Shown piece after piece: positions 1-7,103 of a DNA stretch of 36,996 nt. Source of the stretch: Acidobacteriota bacterium (lineage in GTDB: Bacteria; Acidobacteriota; UBA4820; DSQY01). The DNA is taken from positions 1 through 36,996 of the forward strand of contig JBFMHB010000030.1 of assembly GCA_040752915.1 (NCBI GenBank), in the 5' to 3' direction. The stretch's first letter is position 1; every line of letters begins with the position of its first letter. A program made the translations under genes and the position numbers. The notes under the pieces were generated by a model. It was not told the origin of the DNA. It made no database searches and worked only from the letters and a program-made list of their open reading frames with translations.

Positions 1-188
1 CCATCGTCAGCCTCATCCTGGAGCACCCCTCCTTGCGGGGGCGGCGCCCCTCCACTTGTTTACTTCCTTTCGGCAAGATTCTTAGGTGAGGCAACGAATC
101 CATTTCGGAAAGAAATTAGCTGAGGCATGTCGGCCCTTTGCCTTGGGTGATTTGACTCTGTTATACTGACCGGCCAAAGGTGGGGCAC
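1..188. other. Window edge and region upstream of the carboxylase gene
   Basis: No complete gene is visible. On the plus strand an open frame runs from position 3 to a TGA at 87-89 and could be the tail of a truncated gene. On the minus strand a strong Shine-Dalgarno match (AAGGAGG, 34 to 28) lies 11 bases before an ATG at 16, so a divergent gene could begin here instead. The two readings compete and neither can be settled from so few bases. A short GC hairpin (GGGGC/GCCCC) sits near 38-52. The rest is the leader of the carboxylase gene. Confidence 0.35.
138..167 (+). promoter_or_regulatory. Candidate sigma-70 promoter for the carboxylase operon
   Basis: The -35-like TTGCCT (138-143) and -10-like TATACT (162-167) are separated by 18 bases. 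The predicted transcription start near 174 leaves a short leader holding AAAGG (176-180) before the ATG at 189. The -10 matches consensus at five of six positions and the -35 at four. Inferred from sequence only. Confidence 0.5.
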
Positions 189-1853
189 ATGGCGACTCTC
201 CCGACGGCGGTCCGCGACGATATCAAGAACAGCCTTGAATTTAAACGGAATCGAGACAGCATGAAGAGCCTGGTCCGCCAGGTGGACGATCTGTCCGCCC
301 TCCTCCGGGAGGGTGGGGGACAAGACGCAATTCGCAAGCAGCACGAAAAGGGGCGCCTGACCGCCCGGGAACGGATCGCGGGCATCCTCGACCCGGGGAG
401 CCCCTTTCACGAACTCCACCTCTTTGCCGCCTACGGAGTCTACGAGGAGTGGGGCGGTTCCCCGGCGGCGGGCGTGGTGACCGGCACGGGCGCCATCTGC
501 GGCCGCCTCTTCATGATCATCGCCAACGACGCGACCGTGAAGGCCGGGGCCTTCTTCCCCATGACCGCAAAGAAGGTGATCCGGGCCCAGACCATCGCTC
601 TGGAGAACCGGTTGCCCGTGCTGTACCTCGTCGACTCCGCCGGGGTCTTCCTTCCCCTGCAGGATGAGGTCTTCCCGGACCAGGACGATTTCGGCCGGGT
701 CTTCTACCTCAACGCCCGCCTCACCGCCGCGGGCGTTCCGCAAATCGCGGCCATCATGGGCTCGTGCGTGGCGGGGGGGGCCTACCTCCCGGTCATGTGC
801 GACACGCTCCTCATGACCGACGGGTCGGGCCTGTACCTGGCCGGCCCCGCCCTGGTCAAGGCCGCCATCGGTCAAGGCGTCTCCTCCGAGGACCTGGGAG
901 GGGCGGGGATGCACGCCTCCGTGTCGGGCACCGTCGACTTCCACGAGAAGGACGACGTCTCCTGCATGGCCCGCATCCGGGAAATCGTTGGGAGGCTGGG
1001 CCATCCGGGCCCCTCCCCCTTCTCCCGGATCGAGGCCTTGCCTCCCCTCTATGACCCCCAGGATCTCTATGGCATTTTCCCCGACAACCCGCTCGGACAG
1101 TACGACGTCCGGGAGGTCATCGCGCGGATCGCGGACGGGAGTGAGTTCACGGAGTACCGAGAGGAATACGGCCGCACCCTCGTGTGCGGCTACGCCCGCA
1201 TCGGCGGCTGGGCCGTCGGCATCGTGGCGAACCAGAAGGTCCACATCCGGGAAAAGGGGCGCCCCGTGGAGATTGGAGGCGTGATTTACGTGGAGAGCGC
1301 CAACAAGACGGCCCGGTTCATCCTGGACTGCCACCAGCAGAAGGTGCCCCTCGTCTTTCTCCACGACGTGAATGGCTTCATGGTAGGAAGGGACTCGGAG
1401 CACGCCGGGATCATCCGCGCCGGGGCCAAGATGGTCAACGCCGTGTCCAACGTGGGCGTCCCGAAGATCTCGGTGATCCTCGGGGGCTCCTTCGGAGCGG
1501 GCCACTACGCCATGTGCGGGAAGGCCTACGGACCCCGCTTCCTCTTCGCCTGGCCCACGGCCAAGTACGCCGTGATGGGCGGCGACCAGGCGGCCAACAC
1601 CCTCCTCGACATCCGGCTCAACCAGCTCCGGAAGTCCGGCAGGACCATTTCCGAAGAGGACAAGAAGAAGGCCCTGGAGGAAATCCGCGACCGGTACGCC
1701 GCCGCCACGGACCCAAAGTACGGGGCCGCTCGGCTCTGGATCGACGCCATCATCGACCCCGCCGAGACGAGGGAGCACCTGATCCGGGCCCTCGACGTGG
1801 CGGCCCACAACCCCGAGGTGCCGCCCCTCCAAGTGGGCGTCCTCCAGACCTAG
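189..1853 (+). CDS. Acyl-CoA carboxylase carboxyltransferase (beta) subunit, methylcrotonyl-CoA carboxylase type
   Basis: A 554-residue biotin-dependent carboxyltransferase that moves CO2 from carboxybiotin to an acyl-CoA. The best fit is 3-methylcrotonyl-CoA carboxylase beta of leucine degradation. Supporting stretches are the KGRLTARERI start of the crotonase-like fold, LVDSAGVFLPLQDEVFPDQD followed by FGRVFYLNARLTAAGVPQIA, MGSCVAGGAYLPVMCDT, and GGSFGAGHYAMCGKAYGPRF in the second half. The length is close to the 530-560 usual for the family. ATG 189 is chosen over an in-frame GTG at 180 because AAAGG at 176-180 is well placed for it. The biotin carboxylase/BCCP alpha subunit is not in the window. 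Geranyl-CoA or another branched acyl-CoA carboxylase remains possible, so no gene symbol is given. The enoyl-CoA hydratase-like gene 31 bases downstream fits the next pathway step. Confidence 0.92.
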   Translation: MATLPTAVRDDIKNSLEFKRNRDSMKSLVRQVDDLSALLREGGGQDAIRKQHEKGRLTARERIAGILDPGSPFHELHLFAAYGVYEEWGGSPAAGVVTGTGAICGRLFMIIANDATVKAGAFFPMTAKKVIRAQTIALENRLPVLYLVDSAGVFLPLQDEVFPDQDDFGRVFYLNARLTAAGVPQIAAIMGSCVAGGAYLPVMCDTLLMTDGSGLYLAGPALVKAAIGQGVSSEDLGGAGMHASVSGTVDFHEKDDVSCMARIREIVGRLGHPGPSPFSRIEALPPLYDPQDLYGIFPDNPLGQYDVREVIARIADGSEFTEYREEYGRTLVCGYARIGGWAVGIVANQKVHIREKGRPVEIGGVIYVESANKTARFILDCHQQKVPLVFLHDVNGFMVGRDSEHAGIIRAGAKMVNAVSNVGVPKISVILGGSFGAGHYAMCGKAYGPRFLFAWPTAKYAVMGGDQAANTLLDIRLNQLRKSGRTISEEDKKKALEEIRDRYAAATDPKYGAARLWIDAIIDPAETREHLIRALDVAAHNPEVPPLQVGVLQT

Positions 1854-1884
1854 CCTGAAGACTCCGGCGGAGAGGCGGTCGGCC

Positions 1885-2670
1885 ATGGCGGAATCCATCC
1901 TTCTCAGCGAGCGGCGGGGGGCGGTGGTTCGGCTCACCCTGAACCGGCCCGAAAGACGCAACGCTCTCGGGCCGGACCTGGTGGCGGCCCTCACCGAGGC
2001 TCTGCGCTCCCTCTCTTCGGAGGATTCCGTCCGCGCCGTGGTCCTGACGGGAGCCGGAACGGCCTTCTGCGCGGGCGCCGACCTGGAGTACCTGGAGCAG
2101 CTGCGCTCGGCCTCGGTGGCGGAGAACGCCGACGATTCCCGGAGGCTGAAGACCCTCTACCGAGCCCTGTCCACCTTCCCGAAGCCCATCGTGGGGGCCG
2201 TGGACGGCCCGGCCCTCGCGGGGGGCTGCGGGCTCGCCTCCGCCTGCGACGTCCTCCTCGCCTCCCCCAGGGCCTCCTTCGGCTATCCCGAAGTGCGGAT
2301 CGGATTCGTGGCCGCCATGGTCCTCGTCTTCCTGGCCCGTCAGCTGGGCGACCGGCTCGCGAGGGAACTCCTTCTGACGGGCCGAACCCTGACCGCGGAG
2401 GAGGCTCGGGAGGCGGGACTGGTGCACCGCGTACTCCCGAGCGACCGCCTCACGGAGGAGGCCCTCGCCGTCGCCGAGAACCTGGCCTCGGGGGCCCCCT
2501 CCTCGCTCGCGCTGACCAAGGAACTCTTGTGGCACACCTCGGGGCTCCCGACGGGGAGCGCCCTGTCCCTCGCGGAGACGGTGAACGTGTTCGCGAGAAC
2601 CACGCCGGACATGCAGGAGGGGCTGAGCGCGTTCTTCGCGAAAAGGAGGCCCTCGTGGCCAGGGTCCTGA
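1885..2670 (+). CDS. Enoyl-CoA hydratase/isomerase family protein, possible methylglutaconyl-CoA hydratase
   Basis: A 261-residue crotonase-fold enzyme. It has the CoA/oxyanion-hole stretch FCAGADLEYL and the second oxyanion segment ALAGGCGLASACD. The first classical catalytic glutamate of mitochondrial enoyl-CoA hydratase (GGGCELA) is glycine here. The second is kept in FGYPEVRIGF. The one-glutamate pattern, as I recall it, also occurs in bacterial LiuC-type 3-methylglutaconyl-CoA hydratases. Together with the adjacent carboxylase this makes the leucine-pathway hydratase the leading guess. A GGAG-like ribosome site precedes the ATG. The 3' end overlaps the histidine kinase gene by 16 bases, and that gene's Shine-Dalgarno lies inside this coding region, so the two are probably translationally coupled. 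Exact substrate is inferred. Confidence 0.85.
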   Translation: MAESILLSERRGAVVRLTLNRPERRNALGPDLVAALTEALRSLSSEDSVRAVVLTGAGTAFCAGADLEYLEQLRSASVAENADDSRRLKTLYRALSTFPKPIVGAVDGPALAGGCGLASACDVLLASPRASFGYPEVRIGFVAAMVLVFLARQLGDRLARELLLTGRTLTAEEAREAGLVHRVLPSDRLTEEALAVAENLASGAPSSLALTKELLWHTSGLPTGSALSLAETVNVFARTTPDMQEGLSAFFAKRRPSWPGS

Positions 2671-4946
2671 CTCGACAGAGTCCCACTTCGCGGCACCAGT
2701 CCTTCATGCGCTGGCTCGAAGCAGTCAGCGAGCCCCTGCTCTCCGAGTGGGTGGAAGCCATCCGGAAAGAGATTCCCGCCTACGCCACCATGGAGCCCCG
2801 CGAGGTTCGCCTGCCCGTGGAGCGGCACTTCGAGGCCCTCCGGTATTACTGGGACCTGGGTCTTCAGAGCCGCCTCTACGTGTTCTACCAGGACCTGGCG
2901 CGCAAGCGGCTGGCGGAAAAGGTGCGCCTCGCCGACGTGGCTCGGGCCGTGGACGTGGGCAAGCGGATTCTTCTGCGCATGCTCGCGGAATCGGAGCTTC
3001 CGGGACGGGAGGATCTGCGGGAGCTGTTCCTCGAGACCTTCCGCGAGAACTCCTACGTCCTCCTGGAGTGCTACCAGGCGGCCACGGAGGAAATGGCCGC
3101 GGAGGCGGAGGCGCGCCTGGAGGCCACCGAGGCCGACGCCGCCAAGTCCCACGAGCAGTGGGGACTGCTGAACCAGATCCTGTCGGGTTTGGACGTGGGG
3201 ATCATCGTCCTCGACTCCCAGCTCAAGGTGGCGTGGCTGAACCAGAACGTGCCGCGGGACCTTCTGCGCCTCCGGCCCGAACTCGCCATGGGGCTCCCCT
3301 GTCAGGAGGCGCTGGCCCACGACGCGGCCGAGTGCTCCCGCTGTTCCGCCTGCTACGTCCTCCAGGGGGCCACGCCCATGCGCCAGCTGATCCGGGCCGG
3401 AGCGGGAAAGAACGCCAAGGACTACCTCAAGATCACGCGCCCCCTCTCGGGCGGGCACCTCGTGGGCCCCCACGTCATCGAGATCTACCTGGACATCACC
3501 GCCCAGCAGGAGGCCATCCGCTCTCTGGCGCGGACCCAGGAACTCGTCCGAAACATCCTGAACTCATCCGTCAGCGCCATCATCTCCACGGACCTGCACG
3601 GGCGCGTCACCCTCTTCAACCGAGCCGCGGAGAAGATCTTCGGATTCACGGAAGGCGAGATGCTCGGCCAGCGGGTGGGGGACTACTACGAGAAGGGCCT
3701 GGCCGAGGCCCGGACGGTGATGCGCCGGCTCCTCGCCGAGGAGGTCATCACGGATTTCGTGACGGCCTTTCGCGCCAAGTCCGGGGAGTACGTCCCCCTG
3801 AAAGTCACCTTTTCCCTCCTGCGCGACGAGCAGGGAACCCTCGTGGGGACCATGAGCTTCTGCCAGGACATCCGGGTGGAGGAAGCCCTCAAGCAGGAGG
3901 TGGCGAGCAAGGACCAGTACCTCCTCTCCATTCTCCAGGCGTCCATGGACGGTCTCGTCACCCTCGACGCCAAGGGCCGCATCGCCTCCTGGAACCGGGG
4001 CGCGGCGGCGTTGTTGGGGGTGGAGCCCGCCTTCGCGTTGGGCCGTTCCATCGACGAGTTCCTCCCGCCCGACCTCATCCGGGAGATGCCCTCCTCCGGC
4101 ACCCAGCCGGGGACCCGGCACTTCGAGGCCCGCCTTCCCAAGGGTTGCGACAGCCACATGGACATCCTGGTCACTCGGACGGAGATCCGGACGCCCGCGG
4201 ACCGCGAGAGGGGCGCTTCCCTCGTTCTCAAGGACGTTACGGAGCTCAAGCGCCTCCAGAAGGACCTCGCGCAGGCCGAGCACCTCGCCGAACTCGGCCA
4301 GTTGGCGGCCAGCGTGGCTCACGAGATCAAGAACCCCATCGCCGGTCTGAGGGGCGCCATGGAGCTCATGGCCCAGCAGCACCAGCTGGACGACCCCCGC
4401 TTCGTGATGTTCCATGAGGGGCTTTCCCAGATCCGCCGCCTCGACGGCCTCGTCAAGGACCTCCTCTCCTACGCCCGCCCCCTCAGCCTGCAGCTCGAGC
4501 CGGTCCCCCTGGGCCTGGTCGTGGAATCCACCCTTCCCTTCGTCCAGCGCGGCGCGGAGGAGGCGGGCGTTTCGCTTACCTGCGCGGTCCCCGAAGACCT
4601 CCCGGTGGTCCACGCCGATCCCCAGCGCCTCCAGCAGGTCATCGTGAACCTCGTCCAGAACGGCATCCAGGCTACGCCGCGAGGCGGAGCCGTCACCGTC
4701 TCCGGGTTCACGTGCGGCCACGAGGTGGCCCTGGAAATCCGGGACACGGGGTCCGGGATGGCGCCGGAGCAGTTGAAGAAGATCTTTCAACCCTTCTATA
4801 CGACCAAGCACATCGGAACCGGCTTGGGCCTCTCCATCGTCCAGCGCATCGTGGGCGCCCACGGCGGGCGCGTGGAGGTCTTCAGCCGGCCCGAGGAAGG
4901 GACCGTGTTCACCGTGTACCTTCCTTACGAATACTGGAGGGCGTGA
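2655..4946 (+). CDS. Multi-PAS cytoplasmic sensor histidine kinase (NtrB type)
   Basis: A 763-residue soluble kinase with no membrane segments. The N-terminal ~160 residues are helical and resemble the RsbR/RsbRD globin-like sensor region (weak, by eye). Three PAS-like domains follow at about 175-290, 295-405 and 415-535. The first carries four cysteines, C216, C227, C230 and C233. The HisKA H-box AHEIKNPIAGL puts the phosphorylated histidine at H556. The ATPase domain has VNLVQNGIQAT, EIRDTGSGM, FQPFYTTK and GTGLGLSIV (about 721). The start is GTG 2655, because AAAAGGAGG at 2641-2649 sits five bases upstream. A longer upstream frame inside the hydratase gene is rejected. The stop overlaps the next ATG by one base (TGATG), so kinase and regulator are a cognate pair. 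The signal is unknown; the cysteine PAS suggests redox, metal or haem sensing. Confidence 0.93.
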   Translation: MARVLTRQSPTSRHQSFMRWLEAVSEPLLSEWVEAIRKEIPAYATMEPREVRLPVERHFEALRYYWDLGLQSRLYVFYQDLARKRLAEKVRLADVARAVDVGKRILLRMLAESELPGREDLRELFLETFRENSYVLLECYQAATEEMAAEAEARLEATEADAAKSHEQWGLLNQILSGLDVGIIVLDSQLKVAWLNQNVPRDLLRLRPELAMGLPCQEALAHDAAECSRCSACYVLQGATPMRQLIRAGAGKNAKDYLKITRPLSGGHLVGPHVIEIYLDITAQQEAIRSLARTQELVRNILNSSVSAIISTDLHGRVTLFNRAAEKIFGFTEGEMLGQRVGDYYEKGLAEARTVMRRLLAEEVITDFVTAFRAKSGEYVPLKVTFSLLRDEQGTLVGTMSFCQDIRVEEALKQEVASKDQYLLSILQASMDGLVTLDAKGRIASWNRGAAALLGVEPAFALGRSIDEFLPPDLIREMPSSGTQPGTRHFEARLPKGCDSHMDILVTRTEIRTPADRERGASLVLKDVTELKRLQKDLAQAEHLAELGQLAASVAHEIKNPIAGLRGAMELMAQQHQLDDPRFVMFHEGLSQIRRLDGLVKDLLSYARPLSLQLEPVPLGLVVESTLPFVQRGAEEAGVSLTCAVPEDLPVVHADPQRLQQVIVNLVQNGIQATPRGGAVTVSGFTCGHEVALEIRDTGSGMAPEQLKKIFQPFYTTKHIGTGLGLSIVQRIVGAHGGRVEVFSRPEEGTVFTVYLPYEYWRA

Positions 4947-6313
4947 TGGCCAAAGAGACGATTCTGCTTGTCGAGGATGAGAAGCTGATCCGGTGGTCCC
5001 TGGCCAACCGCCTCTCCAAGGAGGGCTACGTGGTCGTGGAGGTGGACCGGGGCGCCGACGCCCTCCGATCCGTGGAGGAGCGCGAGGTGGACCTCATCCT
5101 GTTGGATTACCGCCTCCCGGACATGGACGGCCTGCAGGTCCTGAAGGCCATCGGTCCGAAGGCCCGGGAACTTCCCGTCATCATGATGACGGCCTATTCG
5201 ACCGTGGAAAGCGCCATCGAGGCCATGAAGCTGGGGGCCTTCGACTACCTCAACAAGCCCTTCGAGATGGAGGAGCTCCTCGTGGCCATCCAGAAGGCCC
5301 TGGAGAACACCTCCCTCAAGCGGGAGCTGAGCCGCTACCGCCGGGCCCAGGAGGAGCGGTTCGGCGTGAGCAACCTCGTGGGCCGCAACCCCCGGATCGT
5401 GGAGGTCTTCGAGCTGGTCAAGAAGATCGCGGCGTCGTCCGCCACGACAATCCTCCTCCAGGGGGAAAGTGGCACGGGTAAGGACCTGCTCGCCAACACC
5501 ATCCATTACGCCAGCGACCGGGCCAAGAAGCCGTTCATGAATCTCACCTGCTCCGCGCTCCCCGAGTCGGTCCTCGAACAGGAGCTCTTCGGGTATGAGA
5601 AGGGCGCCTTCCCCGAGGCGAAGACCGGGAAAAAGGGCCTTCTCGAACTGGCCGACGGCGGGACGGTGTTTCTCGACGAAGTGGGAGACCTGGGGCCCAA
5701 TTTCCAGTCGAAACTCCTCAGGTTTCTCGAGGAGCGCTCCTTCAAGCGCGTGGGCGGAACCGTGGACATCCACGTGGACGTGCGGATGGTGGCGGCCACC
5801 AGCGCCAATCTCGAACAGGCCGTCACCGAAGGGAGGTACAGGAAGGACCTCTACTACCGGCTCAAGGTGATCCCCATCTACCTTCCCCCGCTCCGGGAGA
5901 GGCCGGAGGACATCCCGCTCCTCGTGAAGCACTTCATCGACCACTTCAACCGGGAGTTCAAGAAGAACACCCGCGGCGTCACCCACTCGGCCATGCAGGC
6001 CCTCATGGAGTATCCCTGGCCCGGGAACATCCGGGAGCTGAAGAACCTCATCGAGCGCGTGATGATCCTCGAGAACAAGGAGATGATCGACCTCTCCGAC
6101 CTGCCCCGCGAGATCCACGCCCAGGAGCCCCACCGGCCTGTGGAGCAGGCCTTCGTTCTGCCGCCGGGGGGCGTCATCCTGGAGGACGTGGAGCGGAGCC
6201 TCCTCGAGCAGTCGCTCAAGCGCACCGGGGGGAACCAGACCCGCGCCGCGAAGCTCCTGGGCCTCAGCCGCGACACGCTTCGGTACCGCCTGAAGAAGTT
6301 CGATCTGGAATAG
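4946..6313 (+). CDS. NtrC-family response regulator with altered GAFTGA loop
   Basis: A 455-residue regulator. The receiver domain (about 1-125) has acidic residues near 10-12, the phospho-acceptor D54 in LLDYRLPDMDG and K104 in YLNKPFE. The AAA+ domain (about 143-385) has Walker A GESGTGKD (173-180) and Walker B VFLDEVGDL (241-249). The C-terminal Fis-type helix-turn-helix ends in NQTRAAKLLGLSRDTLRYRL. The sigma-54-contacting loop, normally GAFTGA, reads GAFPEA (220-225), so the key Thr and Gly are replaced. The nucleotides ggc gcc ttc ccc gag gcg are unambiguous, and the frame is intact on both sides. It may activate sigma-54 polymerase through a non-standard contact, or act as a repressor or sigma-70 regulator. 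GGAGG (4936-4940) precedes the ATG, which overlaps the kinase stop. Confidence 0.93.
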   Translation: MAKETILLVEDEKLIRWSLANRLSKEGYVVVEVDRGADALRSVEEREVDLILLDYRLPDMDGLQVLKAIGPKARELPVIMMTAYSTVESAIEAMKLGAFDYLNKPFEMEELLVAIQKALENTSLKRELSRYRRAQEERFGVSNLVGRNPRIVEVFELVKKIAASSATTILLQGESGTGKDLLANTIHYASDRAKKPFMNLTCSALPESVLEQELFGYEKGAFPEAKTGKKGLLELADGGTVFLDEVGDLGPNFQSKLLRFLEERSFKRVGGTVDIHVDVRMVAATSANLEQAVTEGRYRKDLYYRLKVIPIYLPPLRERPEDIPLLVKHFIDHFNREFKKNTRGVTHSAMQALMEYPWPGNIRELKNLIERVMILENKEMIDLSDLPREIHAQEPHRPVEQAFVLPPGGVILEDVERSLLEQSLKRTGGNQTRAAKLLGLSRDTLRYRLKKFDLE

Positions 6314-6439
6314 CATCGTGAGACGTCCGGTCGGGTCGATGAGGATCGCGCCGGGGCTGGTCCCTTCCCGGGAGATGCGGGTCCCCTCGCCCGACGGGTC
6401 ACCCGCTCCGCTCAACTTCCCAAGCCTGGGGCCGTTCCC

Positions 6440-7084
6440 GTGAAAGCGATTGTTTTCGACCTCGACGGTACGCTCATCGACAGCCAGGAAGACGTTCTTT
6501 CCGCATTCGGAGCCGCCTTCCGCGCCCTGGACCTCCCGCTCCCCCCAAGAAGGGAGCTCCTGAGGGTCATCGGCCTCCGTCTGGAGGACTGCTTCCTGTC
6601 CTTCGTGGATGGAGACCCGGCCAGGGCCGCCCAGGGCGCGGGGGCCTTTCGGGCCCACTACGCCCGTCACCACCTGGACCGAACGCGGCCCTTCGCTGGC
6701 GTCGACGACGCGCTGGCCACGCTGGCTCACTCGCAAGCCCTGGGCCTCTGCACCATGAAAAAGGCGGAGTTCATGCACCGTCTGCTGGCGGCCTTCGGGT
6801 GGAGGGAGCGCTTCGCGGCGGTCCTCGGCTCCGAGGAAGGCTTCCCCGCCAAACCCGATCCCGCCATGCTCCTGGAGGTCCTGCGGCGCCTGGGTGCGCG
6901 GCCCGAGCAATCCCTGTTCGTGGGGGATACGTGGATGGACGGCCAAATGGCGAGGGACGCGGGTGTGCCCTTTGCCTTCGCGGCCTACGGATACGGGGAG
7001 GCCTCCCGTCTGGACGGGATTCCCGTGGCGCGGGTGCTGGAGCGCCCCGAGGACATCGCCGCTCTGGGCGGAGCCCGCCCCTGA
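6440..7084 (+). CDS. HAD-superfamily phosphatase, phosphoglycolate phosphatase-like
   Basis: A 214-residue haloacid dehalogenase-like hydrolase. Motif I is FDLDGTLIDS (nucleophile D7, acid/base D9). Motif II is the Thr in LCTMKKAEF, motif III the Lys in AKPDP, and motif IV GDTWMDGQMARDAGV. The helical cap between motifs I and II is typical of the Gph/PpaX/beta-phosphoglucomutase group. The substrate cannot be told from sequence; phosphoglycolate, pyrophosphate or a sugar phosphate are all possible. The start is a GTG with only weak ribosome-site signal. The 126-base gap from the regulator suggests separate or weakly coupled expression. It converges on the M16 peptidase gene with only 19 bases between stops. 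Confidence 0.85.
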   Translation: MKAIVFDLDGTLIDSQEDVLSAFGAAFRALDLPLPPRRELLRVIGLRLEDCFLSFVDGDPARAAQGAGAFRAHYARHHLDRTRPFAGVDDALATLAHSQALGLCTMKKAEFMHRLLAAFGWRERFAAVLGSEEGFPAKPDPAMLLEVLRRLGARPEQSLFVGDTWMDGQMARDAGVPFAFAAYGYGEASRLDGIPVARVLERPEDIAALGGARP

Positions 7085-7103
7085 AGAGAAAGATTCGGCT
7101 CCG

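Noticed and set aside
60-1994. A 644-codon minus-strand frame opposite the carboxylase
   Set aside because: The carboxylase on the other strand is certain, and the antisense translation has no family features.
4946-6439. Sigma-54 (-24/-12) promoters near the NtrC-type gene
   Set aside because: I looked for TGGC-N7-TTGC-like pairs upstream of the nearby genes and found none convincing.
6314-6439. A possible small gene or terminator between the regulator and the HAD gene
   Set aside because: There is no open frame with a ribosome site, and the inverted repeats there are short without a following T run.
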